This document shows, piece by piece, positions 6,903 to 13,448 of a DNA stretch of 37,821 nt (its first letter is position 1; each line of letters opens with the position of its first letter). A program made the position numbers and the translations under genes. Origin of the DNA: Bryobacterales bacterium (GTDB lineage: Bacteria; Acidobacteriota; Terriglobia; Bryobacterales; Bryobacteraceae). The stretch lies in contig JAOAPR010000157.1 of NCBI GenBank assembly GCA_025463005.1, forward strand, positions 1 to 37,821, written 5' to 3'. A model generated the notes under the pieces. It saw only the letters and a list, made by a program, of their open reading frames with translations. It ran no database searches and was not told the DNA's origin.

Positions 6903-8748
6903 GGACGCCGGCGGCGGTTACCGGCACGGAAAACTGGAATGTTGCGCCGCTTCGGTCATTCTGAGTAGCCCACAGCCGACCACCGTGCGTTTCCACTATG
7001 GACCGGCTGATCGCCAGCCCCATCCCCATTCCCTCAGGCTTAGTCGTGAAGAACGGACGAAACAGTTGGTCCGACATTTCGGCAGTCAGGCCGATCCCGC
7101 TGTCGGCAACGGAGACCAGGATCCCCTTCGGAGGATCATTTTGGGAAGCAATCACCAGGTCGCGCTGGCCGGGTGCGACGGGTCGCATGGCTTCGAGCGC
7201 ATTTATAACCAGGTTCAAGATCACTTGCTGCAACAATACGCGATCCGCATTCACGGAAGGCAGCTCTTCCGAAAGCTGGGTGTGGAGTGCGACGCCGCTC
7301 CGGAAAACCTCATGGCCGATCAGGCTGACCACTTCGCGGATCGCTTCGTTCATATCAACAGGCGTGATTTGGGGCGCACTTTTCTTGAGCAATGAACGAA
7401 TCTTGTGGATGACTTCGGCGGCACGGCTTCCTTCCTTTATGATCCGCGCCGTGGCTTCGCGCGCCTCTTCGAGATTGACATTCTCCCTATCCAACCAGCG
7501 GAGACAGGCGTTTCCGTTGGTAACAACGGCGGTGAGCGGCTGATTCACTTCATGAGCGATCGAGGCCGCCAGTTCACCCATGAGGGTCACACGGGCCATG
7601 TGAGCCAACTGAGCCTGCGCGGTCTGTGCCTGCGCCGACGCCCGCTTGCGCTCGGTGATGTCCCGACTAATCGTAGCCAGGGAGACACGACGACCGGTTC
7701 TTTCCTCGGTAATAAAGAAGATTTCCTGCCACATCGGGATGGACGCACCAGTGCGGAAGTGCCGGAATAGCGTCTCGCCTTCCCAACGCCCCTCGCGTCG
7801 AACACCGCACAAAGCTTCGTTCTGGAACCTGTCGCGATCCTCCTGGGCCACATACTCGAGGATCGGTCTCCTCACCTGATCCTCGCCGTCGATGCCTAAA
7901 AGAGCCTGACCGCTGGCGTTCACGAATTCGGCTTGACCATCGAGTGAGGCGATTCCAATGAAGTCGGTACTGTGCTCCACCAGCGAAGAAAGCTTCCGTC
8001 CTTCCGCCTCGGCGCGTTTGCGTTGCTCGATGTCCTTCAGAAGAATGTGCTGAGTCCGGCGAAGTTCGTGCTCTACTTGCTCGCGTTCCCGGATGTTTGC
8101 GAGCAGCCTCTCTACCTCCCGCGCTGCCACATTGCTACCCAGGAATTCTTCCGGAGGGACGAAATACATGTTCCGGCAGACGGTGCCGCCATACACGGCG
8201 GTCGAATGCGTTCGGATAACATCACGGATCAGTTCCGCCGGGAAAATGCGGCTATTGTACTGGCAGAGTGTGGCGCATCTGGTGTCCGCCAGCGTGTGGG
8301 ACACTGTACTCTCGTATTCCATCCAGCGCTCAAGCCCGCGCCCGCCTCGGGCTACCCATTCGGTCTCGCCGGATGCGCGGAGGCCGGTGAAGCCTTCGCT
8401 TACCGCCTTTCTGGCGGCTTCCGACCAAAAATCGAACATCCATTCCGGATCAAAACACCCTCTCTTCATGTACGCCTGGTCTTTTCTGAGCACGGTCAGG
8501 GACTTGGACTTAAGGGCTTGATCTACATCAACGCCTTCTCTTCGCAGGGTGTTTTGAAAGTTTTCAACGTTGTCATCGTCGGCGATGTAAACACACTTTT
8601 CGCGCCGGTCTAACCCGATCTTGATAAACGGAACGGCGACGGCGAGCTGTTCTTCGTGGTTCTCGTAAATCGAGCAAAGGTGGTCGCCTGGATTGACCTG
8701 CTCAAGGGCGGTACGCAAGGGCGGCGTCTTTTGCGTCGGTCCGATCAT
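6895..8748 (-). CDS. MEDS-PAS sensor histidine kinase
   Basis: A 617-residue kinase without transmembrane segments. Residues ~15-200 form a MEDS domain ('[20 protein letters not shown]', '[20 protein letters not shown]', '[20 protein letters not shown]'), named for methanogen/methylotroph DcmR sensors and thought to bind small ligands. A short coiled coil (215-250) leads to a PAS domain (~253-368). HisKA carries the phospho-acceptor His399 in '[11 protein letters not shown]', in the FixL/NodV style. HATPase_c follows with '[13 protein letters not shown]' (N box), 'VADSGIGL' and '[18 protein letters not shown]'. It phosphorylates the FixJ-type regulator that overlaps its 3' end. The signal is unknown. 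No sigma54-like site was found in front of it, unlike the neighbouring BON gene. Confidence 0.9.
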   Translation of the reverse strand: MIGPTQKTPPLRTALEQVNPGDHLCSIYENHEEQLAVAVPFIKIGLDRREKCVYIADDDNVENFQNTLRREGVDVDQALKSKSLTVLRKDQAYMKRGCFDPEWMFDFWSEAARKAVSEGFTGLRASGETEWVARGGRGLERWMEYESTVSHTLADTRCATLCQYNSRIFPAELIRDVIRTHSTAVYGGTVCRNMYFVPPEEFLGSNVAAREVERLLANIREREQVEHELRRTQHILLKDIEQRKRAEAEGRKLSSLVEHSTDFIGIASLDGQAEFVNASGQALLGIDGEDQVRRPILEYVAQEDRDRFQNEALCGVRREGRWEGETLFRHFRTGASIPMWQEIFFITEERTGRRVSLATISRDITERKRASAQAQTAQAQLAHMARVTLMGELAASIAHEVNQPLTAVVTNGNACLRWLDRENVNLEEAREATARIIKEGSRAAEVIHKIRSLLKKSAPQITPVDMNEAIREVVSLIGHEVFRSGVALHTQLSEELPSVNADRVLLQQVILNLVINALEAMRPVAPGQRDLVIASQNDPPKGILVSVADSGIGLTAEMSDQLFRPFFTTKPEGMGMGLAISRSIVETHGGRLWATQNDRSGATFQFSVPVTAAGVHV

Positions 8749-8875
8749 CTAGCTGGACCTTCGTTCGACGGCGGTCCTTCTTCGGAGCATGGTATCACTC
8801 ATAGCCGGGGTCGGACATCATACTTTGGTATAGGTCTCCTCGTGCGTGCACGGTTTGAGCTCCGGCCGAGGCAAA

Positions 8876-8889
8876 GTCTACGCGTAGAC
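8876..8889. promoter_or_regulatory. Perfect palindrome, candidate activator site
   Basis: GTCTACGCGTAGAC is a perfect 14-base palindrome centred about 105 bases upstream of the start predicted from the sigma54-like promoter at 8962-8977, the usual place for an upstream activating sequence. It defines the motif GTC-N-A-N4-T-N-GAC that recurs upstream of four other such promoters. Confidence 0.5.
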
Positions 8890-8926
8890 AGACTTGCGCC
8901 CAATCCTCGATGTTGATGTTGCGCGG

Positions 8927-8944
8927 AAATGGCTCTAGCCATTT
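8927..8944. promoter_or_regulatory. Inverted repeat next to sigma54-like promoter
   Basis: AAATGGCT-CT-AGCCATTT has eight-base perfect arms around a two-base spacer. It ends 17 bases before the -24 element at 8962. It differs from the GTC/GAC motif and could bind a second regulator. No partner copy was seen elsewhere in the window. Confidence 0.35.
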
Positions 8945-8961
8945 GGTGAAAGACCTTCGCC

Positions 8962-8977
8962 TGGCACGTGGCGTGCA
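8962..8977 (+). promoter_or_regulatory. Sigma54-like promoter of BON gene
   Basis: TGGCACGTGGCGTGCA matches TGGCACG-N4-TTGCW at every fixed position except one T, with exact GG-to-GC spacing. Predicted start near 8988, 42 bases before the leader ORF at 9030 and 80 bases before the BON start codon. This is one of the strongest sites in the window. Confidence 0.68.
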
Positions 8978-9029
8978 GTTCGGTACTCGCGGGCGCCGAA
9001 GCGCCCGACGTCACAAAAGGAGCAGGAGC

Positions 9030-9080
9030 ATGTCAACTGTTCAAACCGGAAAGAAGGGGAAACGACTATGGCGGGGCTAG
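9030..9080 (+). CDS. Possible 16-residue leader peptide
   Basis: An ATG at 9030 preceded by an AAAGGAG...GGAG purine tract opens a short frame of 16 codons, rich in Lys and Arg, ending in TAG at 9078-9080. It overlaps the first codons of the BON gene (ATG 9068) in another frame. The ribosome site here is better than the one directly before 9068 (GAAGGGGAAACG). It may couple translation to the BON gene, or be chance. No conservation data are available. Confidence 0.3.
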   Translation: MSTVQTGKKGKRLWRG

Positions 9081-9739
9081 CGAAATCCCTCACAAGGACC
9101 GATGATCAGATCCGTCAGGACGTGGTCTTTGAACTGAAGTGGGACCCGAAAATCACCTCGTCGGACGTCGCCGTTGCAGTGAAAGATGGTGTGGTGACTC
9201 TGTCCGGGTATGCGAACAGCTACTGGGAGAGAGAAGCTGCGGAGCAGGCCGCCAAGCGTGTTTACGGCGTGCGGGCGGTTGCAAATGATATTCAGGTGAG
9301 AGCGCCTTTCTCCCGGACCGACCCGGATATCGCAAGGGACGCTGTCCGCGAGCTGGCAAGCCATGTCGGCATTCCCGACGACCGAGTCAAGGTGTCGGTC
9401 AAAAATGGCTGGGTGACCCTGGAAGGCGCCGTCGAGTGGGAGTATCAAAAGACGCTTGCTGAGTCTTCCGTCAAGGGACTGAAAGGCGTGGTGGGGGTCA
9501 CCAACAACATCCAGGTGAAGCCCGCTGTTTCGCCTAGCGACATCAAGAGCAAAATCGAAGAGGCGCTAAAGCGAAGCGCTGAACTGGACGCCCGCCGCAT
9601 CACCGTCGAGATCGATGGGAGCACGGTCAAACTCTTCGGCAGCGTACGATCCTGGGCCGAAAAGGAAGAGGCCGAACGTGCTGCATGGTCGGCGCCGGGC
9701 ACGACGAAGGTTGAAAATCATATCATCATTACCCCATAG
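9068..9739 (+). CDS. Triple BON-domain protein
   Basis: A 223-residue protein with three BON domains (~14-82, 88-155, 160-223), for example '[16 protein letters not shown]', '[18 protein letters not shown]' and '[20 protein letters not shown]', with '[11 protein letters not shown]' and '[11 protein letters not shown]' between them. It is a clear paralogue of the product of 1286-1966, with the same length, order and closing 'AAWSAPG...VENHI'. BON domains are linked to membrane or phospholipid binding under osmotic and envelope stress. No signal peptide is seen. The gene stands alone: a sigma54-like promoter with an upstream palindrome precedes it, and a strong terminator follows ten bases after its stop. 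Confidence 0.88.
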   Translation: MAGLAKSLTRTDDQIRQDVVFELKWDPKITSSDVAVAVKDGVVTLSGYANSYWEREAAEQAAKRVYGVRAVANDIQVRAPFSRTDPDIARDAVRELASHVGIPDDRVKVSVKNGWVTLEGAVEWEYQKTLAESSVKGLKGVVGVTNNIQVKPAVSPSDIKSKIEEALKRSAELDARRITVEIDGSTVKLFGSVRSWAEKEEAERAAWSAPGTTKVENHIIITP

Positions 9740-9748
9740 ATCCCTTCG

Positions 9749-9790
9749 CGCGCGGGTGGCCGAACTCACTCCTCACCCGCGCGTTTTTTT
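9749..9790 (+). terminator. Intrinsic terminator after BON gene
   Basis: Ten-base stem CGCGCGGGTG / CACCCGCGCG (9749-9758 and 9774-9783) with a 15-base loop, followed by seven T (9784-9790). Confidence 0.88.
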
Positions 9791-9818
9791 CCAACGAGTT
9801 TCTTAGATGCGACTTTCT

Positions 9819-10649
9819 TCAGCCAGCGTCAGGCTGTGTCGCCCTGCGGTGTTCCGGCAGGTATTCCACGGTGGGCTGATGCCGAACCGGCTGCGGGTAG
9901 AGGGCCATTAAATCGAGGAACTCTGGAGGGATGTCGCTGCGAACGGGCAATCCAAAGCCCCTAGCCGTCTCGAAGGTGATCGGATGATCGTGCGTCCAGG
10001 TACCCTCGGACAAGAGTTTCGCCAACTGTTCGACTTTCTCCGGAGCGATCTTATCGTTCAGCAGCTCCTGGACGCTCTCGCGCACCTGCGACACGGCCTT
10101 TTCAGCCTGATCTGCCATAATCAGCGTCTCATCCTTCACCCGCTCCACTGGCTTCCGGGCAACCGCCTTTAAAATCGATGCGGCGGGATTCTGTCCTAAC
10201 TGCGGATCGACGGGACCCATCACGGCATGCTCGCTCATCACAATCTCATGGGCGGCGAGGGCGATCAGCGTTCCTCCCGACATGGCGTAGTGCGGGATCA
10301 ACGCGGTTACTTTTCCGCGATGTTTGTGGATGGCGCGGGCGATCTGGAGTGCGGCCAGCACCAACCCTCCCGGCGTATGCAGAACGATGTCTATCGGAAC
10401 GGACGGATCAGTCAGGTGAATTGCGCGGAGAACCTCTTCCGAATCATTCACATCGATGTAGCGCAGCACGGGGAATCCCAGGAAACTCATCGACTCTTGA
10501 CGGTGAACCAGCAGAATCACACGGGAATTGCGCTGGCGTTCGATTTTCGCGATGAGCCTTTGGCGTGAGGCGTCGAGAAAGCGTTGTCTCAGCACCGGTT
10601 GCAGCGCGGATATCAGAAAGAACATCCAAATGATGTCGCCGGCATTCAT
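9819..10649 (-). CDS. ClpP-fold membrane serine protease (SDH family)
   Basis: A 276-residue protein with an N-terminal hydrophobic stretch ('DIIWMFFLISALQPVL', residues 5-20) and a Clp/crotonase fold resembling SppA and the SDH proteinase family. It contains 'IDIVLHTPGGLVLAALQIAR' (oxyanion loop), 'YAMSGGTLIALAA' with probable nucleophile Ser124, and 'HAVMGPVDPQLG'. It is probably anchored in the inner membrane and cleaves signal peptides or damaged membrane proteins (inference). The ATG at 10649 overlaps the rhomboid stop by ATGA and lies seven bases after GGAGGG; an in-frame ATG at 10664 is less likely. It is the last gene of the BON-Hsp20-rhomboid operon. Confidence 0.82.
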   Translation of the reverse strand: MNAGDIIWMFFLISALQPVLRQRFLDASRQRLIAKIERQRNSRVILLVHRQESMSFLGFPVLRYIDVNDSEEVLRAIHLTDPSVPIDIVLHTPGGLVLAALQIARAIHKHRGKVTALIPHYAMSGGTLIALAAHEIVMSEHAVMGPVDPQLGQNPAASILKAVARKPVERVKDETLIMADQAEKAVSQVRESVQELLNDKIAPEKVEQLAKLLSEGTWTHDHPITFETARGFGLPVRSDIPPEFLDLMALYPQPVRHQPTVEYLPEHRRATQPDAG

Positions 10650-11404
10650 CGGTAGTCCCTCCAATAGCGATTCGGAACCCAGGCCGTCTCGATTTCATAG
10701 CTATCGCGCGCCAGCCGGTGGTTCTTGTCCCCGCGTCTGACAAAAAAGAACTGCAGGACAATTCCGGCGGCGAATCCGCCCACATGCGCCCACCAGGCAA
10801 CACCTCCGACTTCTTTTGGACCTGCGAGCGCCAATGTGCCGCTGAAGACCTGCGTCAGCATCCAGAACCCCAAGTAGACCACCCCGGGCAGCTCAAAAAA
10901 GAGCGGAATGATCAGAATGGGCACCATCACGACCACGCGCGCATAGGGGAACAAAAAGAAATAGGCGCCCATCACTCCCGCAATTGCACCGGAAGCGCCT
11001 ACGGTAGGGAGTGTCGAATCCGGGTTCGTATACACGTGCGTCACTCCCGCGGCGATGCCACATAGCAAATAGAAGAACAGGAAACGGACCGGCCCCATCC
11101 GGTCCTCGACGTTGTCACCAAATATCCAAAGCGTCCAGAGATTTCCGATGATATGCAGCCAGCCGCCATGGAGAAACATGCTGGTGAAAAAGGGCCAGTA
11201 GTCATCCAGCGGAAGTCCGATCCAGGCAGTCCATTCGGGATGAGTGTACCGGGCCGGCACCAAACCGAACCAATAGAAGAACTGCTGCAATGTGTCCGCG
11301 GGCAAGGTCAGCTCGAACACGAACACCAGAATGTTCACGAAGATAATAGCCCAGGTCGCGATAGGAGGATTCCGGCGGGGAATCGTATCTTGTATCGGAA
11401 TCAT
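10646..11404 (-). CDS. Rhomboid-family intramembrane serine protease
   Basis: A 252-residue protein with six or seven membrane helices. It has the rhomboid signatures 'FTSMFLHGGWLHIIGNLWTL' (His and Asn of the oxyanion region), 'GASGAIAGVMGAYF' with nucleophile Ser138, and 'WWAHVGGFAAG' with catalytic His207. It cleaves within or near transmembrane segments of client proteins. A hydrophilic tail after residue ~222 faces the cytosol. It lies 31 bases after the Hsp20 gene and overlaps the next protease gene by four bases, so the two membrane proteases are made together. Rhomboids are known to act in membrane-protein quality control. Confidence 0.92.
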   Translation of the reverse strand: MIPIQDTIPRRNPPIATWAIIFVNILVFVFELTLPADTLQQFFYWFGLVPARYTHPEWTAWIGLPLDDYWPFFTSMFLHGGWLHIIGNLWTLWIFGDNVEDRMGPVRFLFFYLLCGIAAGVTHVYTNPDSTLPTVGASGAIAGVMGAYFFLFPYARVVVMVPILIIPLFFELPGVVYLGFWMLTQVFSGTLALAGPKEVGGVAWWAHVGGFAAGIVLQFFFVRRGDKNHRLARDSYEIETAWVPNRYWRDYR

Positions 11405-11435
11405 CGTCTGCGCTCTGTGCCGTTTTATCCAGTAA

Positions 11436-11903
11436 TCACGCCACCTTGATCTCGACCGCTTGCGGCTTTGGCCTTTCAGCCTTCGGCAAATGGATCATCA
11501 GTACGCCATCCTTGAACTCCGCTCGGAGTTTGCTCTCGTCGACGTCCTCCGGCAGGGTAAACGACCGCACGAATGTGCCGTAAGATCGCTCCACCCGGTG
11601 GAAGCGCTTGCCGTCCTCTTCCTTTTCTTGTTTTCGTTCCCCTTGAATGGTCAGGACGCCTTGCTGGATTGTTACTTTGACGTCCTTCTTGTCGACCTCC
11701 GGAAGCTCAGCCTTGATGAGGAATTCCTTATCGTCCTCCAGGATGTCCACCGTGGGTATCCAATCAGCGACCCTCATGGTCTCCTGGCCTGATTCGCGGC
11801 GACTCTCACGCCGCCCGACCAGGCGGTTGAAGCGTTCGCCGATATCTTCCATTTCTTTAAAGGCATCCCAGCGAACGGGAGCCCATCGCAGTACTGCGCT
11901 CAT
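11436..11903 (-). CDS. Hsp20 / alpha-crystallin small heat-shock protein
   Basis: A 155-residue cytosolic chaperone. The alpha-crystallin domain covers ~46-145: 'WIPTVDILEDDKEFLIKAEL', 'VTIQQGVLTIQGERKQE', 'RVERSYGTFVRSFTLPEDVD' and the conserved 'KDGVLMIHLPK'. A short C-terminal extension ends 'AVEIKVA', with the I-x-V/I motif used in oligomerisation. It holds unfolding proteins as an ATP-independent chaperone. The start at 11903 is nine bases after AAAGGA. It lies 37 bases after the periplasmic BON gene and appears to be driven by the sigma54-like promoter at 12573-12588, an unusual control for an Hsp20, which elsewhere is usually under sigma32, RpoE or HrcA/CIRCE. Confidence 0.93.
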   Translation of the reverse strand: MSAVLRWAPVRWDAFKEMEDIGERFNRLVGRRESRRESGQETMRVADWIPTVDILEDDKEFLIKAELPEVDKKDVKVTIQQGVLTIQGERKQEKEEDGKRFHRVERSYGTFVRSFTLPEDVDESKLRAEFKDGVLMIHLPKAERPKPQAVEIKVA

Positions 11904-11940
11904 AACACTAGTCCTTTCTTGAACAAACGAATAACTTGAT

Positions 11941-12522
11941 TCACTTCTTTCCGGGGCGCTTTTCGCTAGTCTCGACTTTCTTTTCGCTAGTCTCGACCTT
12001 AAGATTGTTGGTCACACTGAACGTGCCCGGCACCGAGCGCGCCTGCAGCTCGGCCAGGGTCCTGTCCATCTCGTTCGCAACGACTCCTGTCAGCGTTACG
12101 TTGCCGTTCTTGACGATAATGTGAATCGAAGGAACCGGCTGCAACAGGTAGCGATTAAGGGCAGGATTGCCGTAAATCGCACGATAGACCGCGACTCGAA
12201 TCGCGTCGTCCATGGGGGATAGCGGCAGAACCTCGATATTGTTCTTGACCTGTTGGACGCCTTCGATGTGCTTCACGGCGCGCTCGGCATCGTCCTTGAG
12301 CACCGGTCTGGTGACCTGGCCGAATAGCTCCACCGTGGAGCCGTTGATTCGATAGCTGAGGTCGTCAAAGATGCTGTAGTAGGGAAGCGTGACCAGCGCC
12401 TTTCGCACCTCATTGGCCAGTCGGTCTTCCGCGGGTGTCGCTGCGGCACAGATGAGCGAAAGAAAAAGTGGCAATGCAATCAGAGCCACTGAAGGTTTGC
12501 TAGCAAATCGCTTCCGAGACAT
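11941..12522 (-). CDS. Exported two-BON-domain protein
   Basis: A 193-residue periplasmic protein. Residues 1-30 are a Sec signal peptide: 'MSRKRFASK' basic start, 'VALIALPLFLSLICAAA' core, cut near 'ATPAED'. BON domains lie at ~33-100 ('RINGSTVELFGQV...IEGVQQVKNNIEVLP') and ~103-175 ('VKNGNVTLTGVVANEMDR...VTNNLKV'). It is organised like OsmY. The C terminus carries a tandem KVETSEK-KVETSEK repeat and a basic end. The start at 12522 is chosen for the AAAGGAG six bases upstream and the signal peptide; the longer frame from 12606 crosses the promoter. It is the first gene of a four-gene stress operon. Confidence 0.87.
   Translation of the reverse strand: MSRKRFASKPSVALIALPLFLSLICAAATPAEDRLANEVRKALVTLPYYSIFDDLSYRINGSTVELFGQVTRPVLKDDAERAVKHIEGVQQVKNNIEVLPLSPMDDAIRVAVYRAIYGNPALNRYLLQPVPSIHIIVKNGNVTLTGVVANEMDRTLAELQARSVPGTFSVTNNLKVETSEKKVETSEKRPGKK
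11959..12000. repeat. 21-base tandem duplication in BON gene
   Basis: Two copies of a 21-base unit (11959-11979 and 11980-12000) differ at one base. In frame they encode KVETSEK twice at the C terminus of the BON protein. Confidence 0.85.
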
Positions 12523-12572
12523 CGGGTGCTCCTTTCTTGTGTGCCCTGTTAAGGGTAAGTGGACCGTGATAC

Positions 12573-12588
12573 TGCAGGTCGCGTTCCA
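12573..12588 (-). promoter_or_regulatory. Sigma54-like promoter of BON-hsp20-rhomboid operon
   Basis: The minus strand reads TGGAACGCGACCTGCA, with TGGAACG and CTGCA elements at the correct ten-base GG-to-GC spacing. The predicted start near 12562 gives a 40-base leader before the start codon at 12522, with AAAGGAG in place. Confidence 0.62.
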
Positions 12589-12627
12589 CTCTACATAGCT
12601 GGTCAAGGAGATGAATTCTGCTTTGTT

Positions 12628-12647
12628 GTTGGCGACTCTGCGCCAAC
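12628..12647. repeat. Inverted repeat in divergent region
   Basis: GTTGGCG-ACTCTG-CGCCAAC has seven-base perfect arms and a six-base loop, and no T run. It lies between the divergent BON operon and the ECF sigma gene. It may be an operator or an RNA hairpin. Confidence 0.4.
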
Positions 12648-12670
12648 TATCTCCAGGCTCAGCGCCGGCC

Positions 12671-12706
12671 GTCGACCACTTGAAAGAAGTCCGTCGACGG
12701 ATAGAT
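12671..12706. promoter_or_regulatory. Two candidate sigma54-activator sites
   Basis: GTCGACCACTTGAA (12671-12684) and GTCGACGGATAGAT (12693-12706) each depart from GTC-N-A-N4-T-N-GAC only at the last base. Their centres are about 115 and 137 bases upstream of the predicted start of the BON-hsp20 operon, and 22 bases (about two helical turns) apart. Confidence 0.42.
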
Positions 12707-12794
12707 TTTTATTAAGTAGTTCAGCAGACTAACCGAGACATTCATCATGGATCTTTGTTGGTCTCCGACCTGCTAAGGAAGGAGCGGAAAGAGC

Positions 12795-13403
12795 ATGAGT
12801 AAAACCAGCCCTACTGCCGAGCCGCCCTCCCAGAGAGAAGAGATCCGGTTAATCCGGCAAATCATCAAAGGCCGCAAAGAGCTTTTCTGCGACTTACTTG
12901 AACCTCACATGATCGTCCTGACTCGTTTTGTCGGGACCAAGTTGCAACATGACGCCGAAACGGACGACGTCGTCCAGCAGACCCTGCTGAAGGCCTTCAC
13001 GAAGTTACATCAGTTTCGCTTTGAAGCTAGCTTTAGAACGTGGTTGATCCGAATCGCCGTCAATGAGGTGCTGCGGTGGCGCCGCGACAAATCCCGTTCG
13101 CGCACGGTGTTTGTAGGCCATCTGAGTCAGATGGGCCTCCCGGTTGCCGATCAGGACCCCTCACCCTTCAAACAATGCCAGAGCAATGAAATAGCTGGAC
13201 ATCTTCACAAGGTCATCGCCAGACTTCCCGCGAAATATCGAGCCGTGGTGAGTCTTCGCGATCTACAAGGATTCACGGTCGTTGAAACGGCCGAGGCGCT
13301 CAACCTGAACGTGCAAGGAGTACGAACCCGGCACTGGCGCGCACGTCGTGAGATCGCACATTTCCTGCGGTCTAGCGTGACGGCCTGGTCGAAAGCTTGT
13401 TGA
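12795..13403 (+). CDS. ECF-type RNA polymerase sigma factor
   Basis: A 202-residue alternative sigma factor. Sigma region 2 covers ~28-100 ('LLEPHMIVLTRFVGTKLQHD', 'ETDDVVQQTLLKAFTKLHQF', 'FRTWLIRIAVNEVLRWRRDK') and region 4 covers ~133-190 ('LHKVIARLPAKYRAVVSLRD', 'GFTVVETAEALNLNVQGVRT', 'HWRARREI'). It directs RNA polymerase to a small regulon, often in response to envelope or extracytoplasmic stress. No anti-sigma gene sits next to it: the following gene is convergent. A GGAGCGGAAAG purine tract precedes the ATG. It is divergent from the BON-hsp20-rhomboid operon and shares an intergenic region that contains candidate regulator sites. Confidence 0.9.
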   Translation: MSKTSPTAEPPSQREEIRLIRQIIKGRKELFCDLLEPHMIVLTRFVGTKLQHDAETDDVVQQTLLKAFTKLHQFRFEASFRTWLIRIAVNEVLRWRRDKSRSRTVFVGHLSQMGLPVADQDPSPFKQCQSNEIAGHLHKVIARLPAKYRAVVSLRDLQGFTVVETAEALNLNVQGVRTRHWRARREIAHFLRSSVTAWSKAC

Positions 13404-13423
13404 GGAAAAAGCTTGTTGAGGAA
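13392..13423. repeat. 16-base tandem repeat at end of sigma gene
   Basis: AAAGCTTGTTGAGGAA occurs twice in a row (13392-13407, 13408-13423), followed by a decayed third copy. The first copy contains the sigma gene's stop codon. Confidence 0.88.
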
Positions 13424-13448
13424 AGAGTTGTTGAAGCAGAGCCTGCTA

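Larger units (their letters stand above)
8749..9029. other. Divergent intergenic region, kinase / BON gene
   Basis: About 280 bases between the kinase start and the first possible start on the plus strand. It holds a 14-base palindrome (8876-8889), an inverted repeat (8927-8944), a sigma54-like promoter reading right (8962-8977) and a purine-rich ribosome site (9015-9028). I see no clear promoter for the kinase operon here. Confidence 0.6.
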
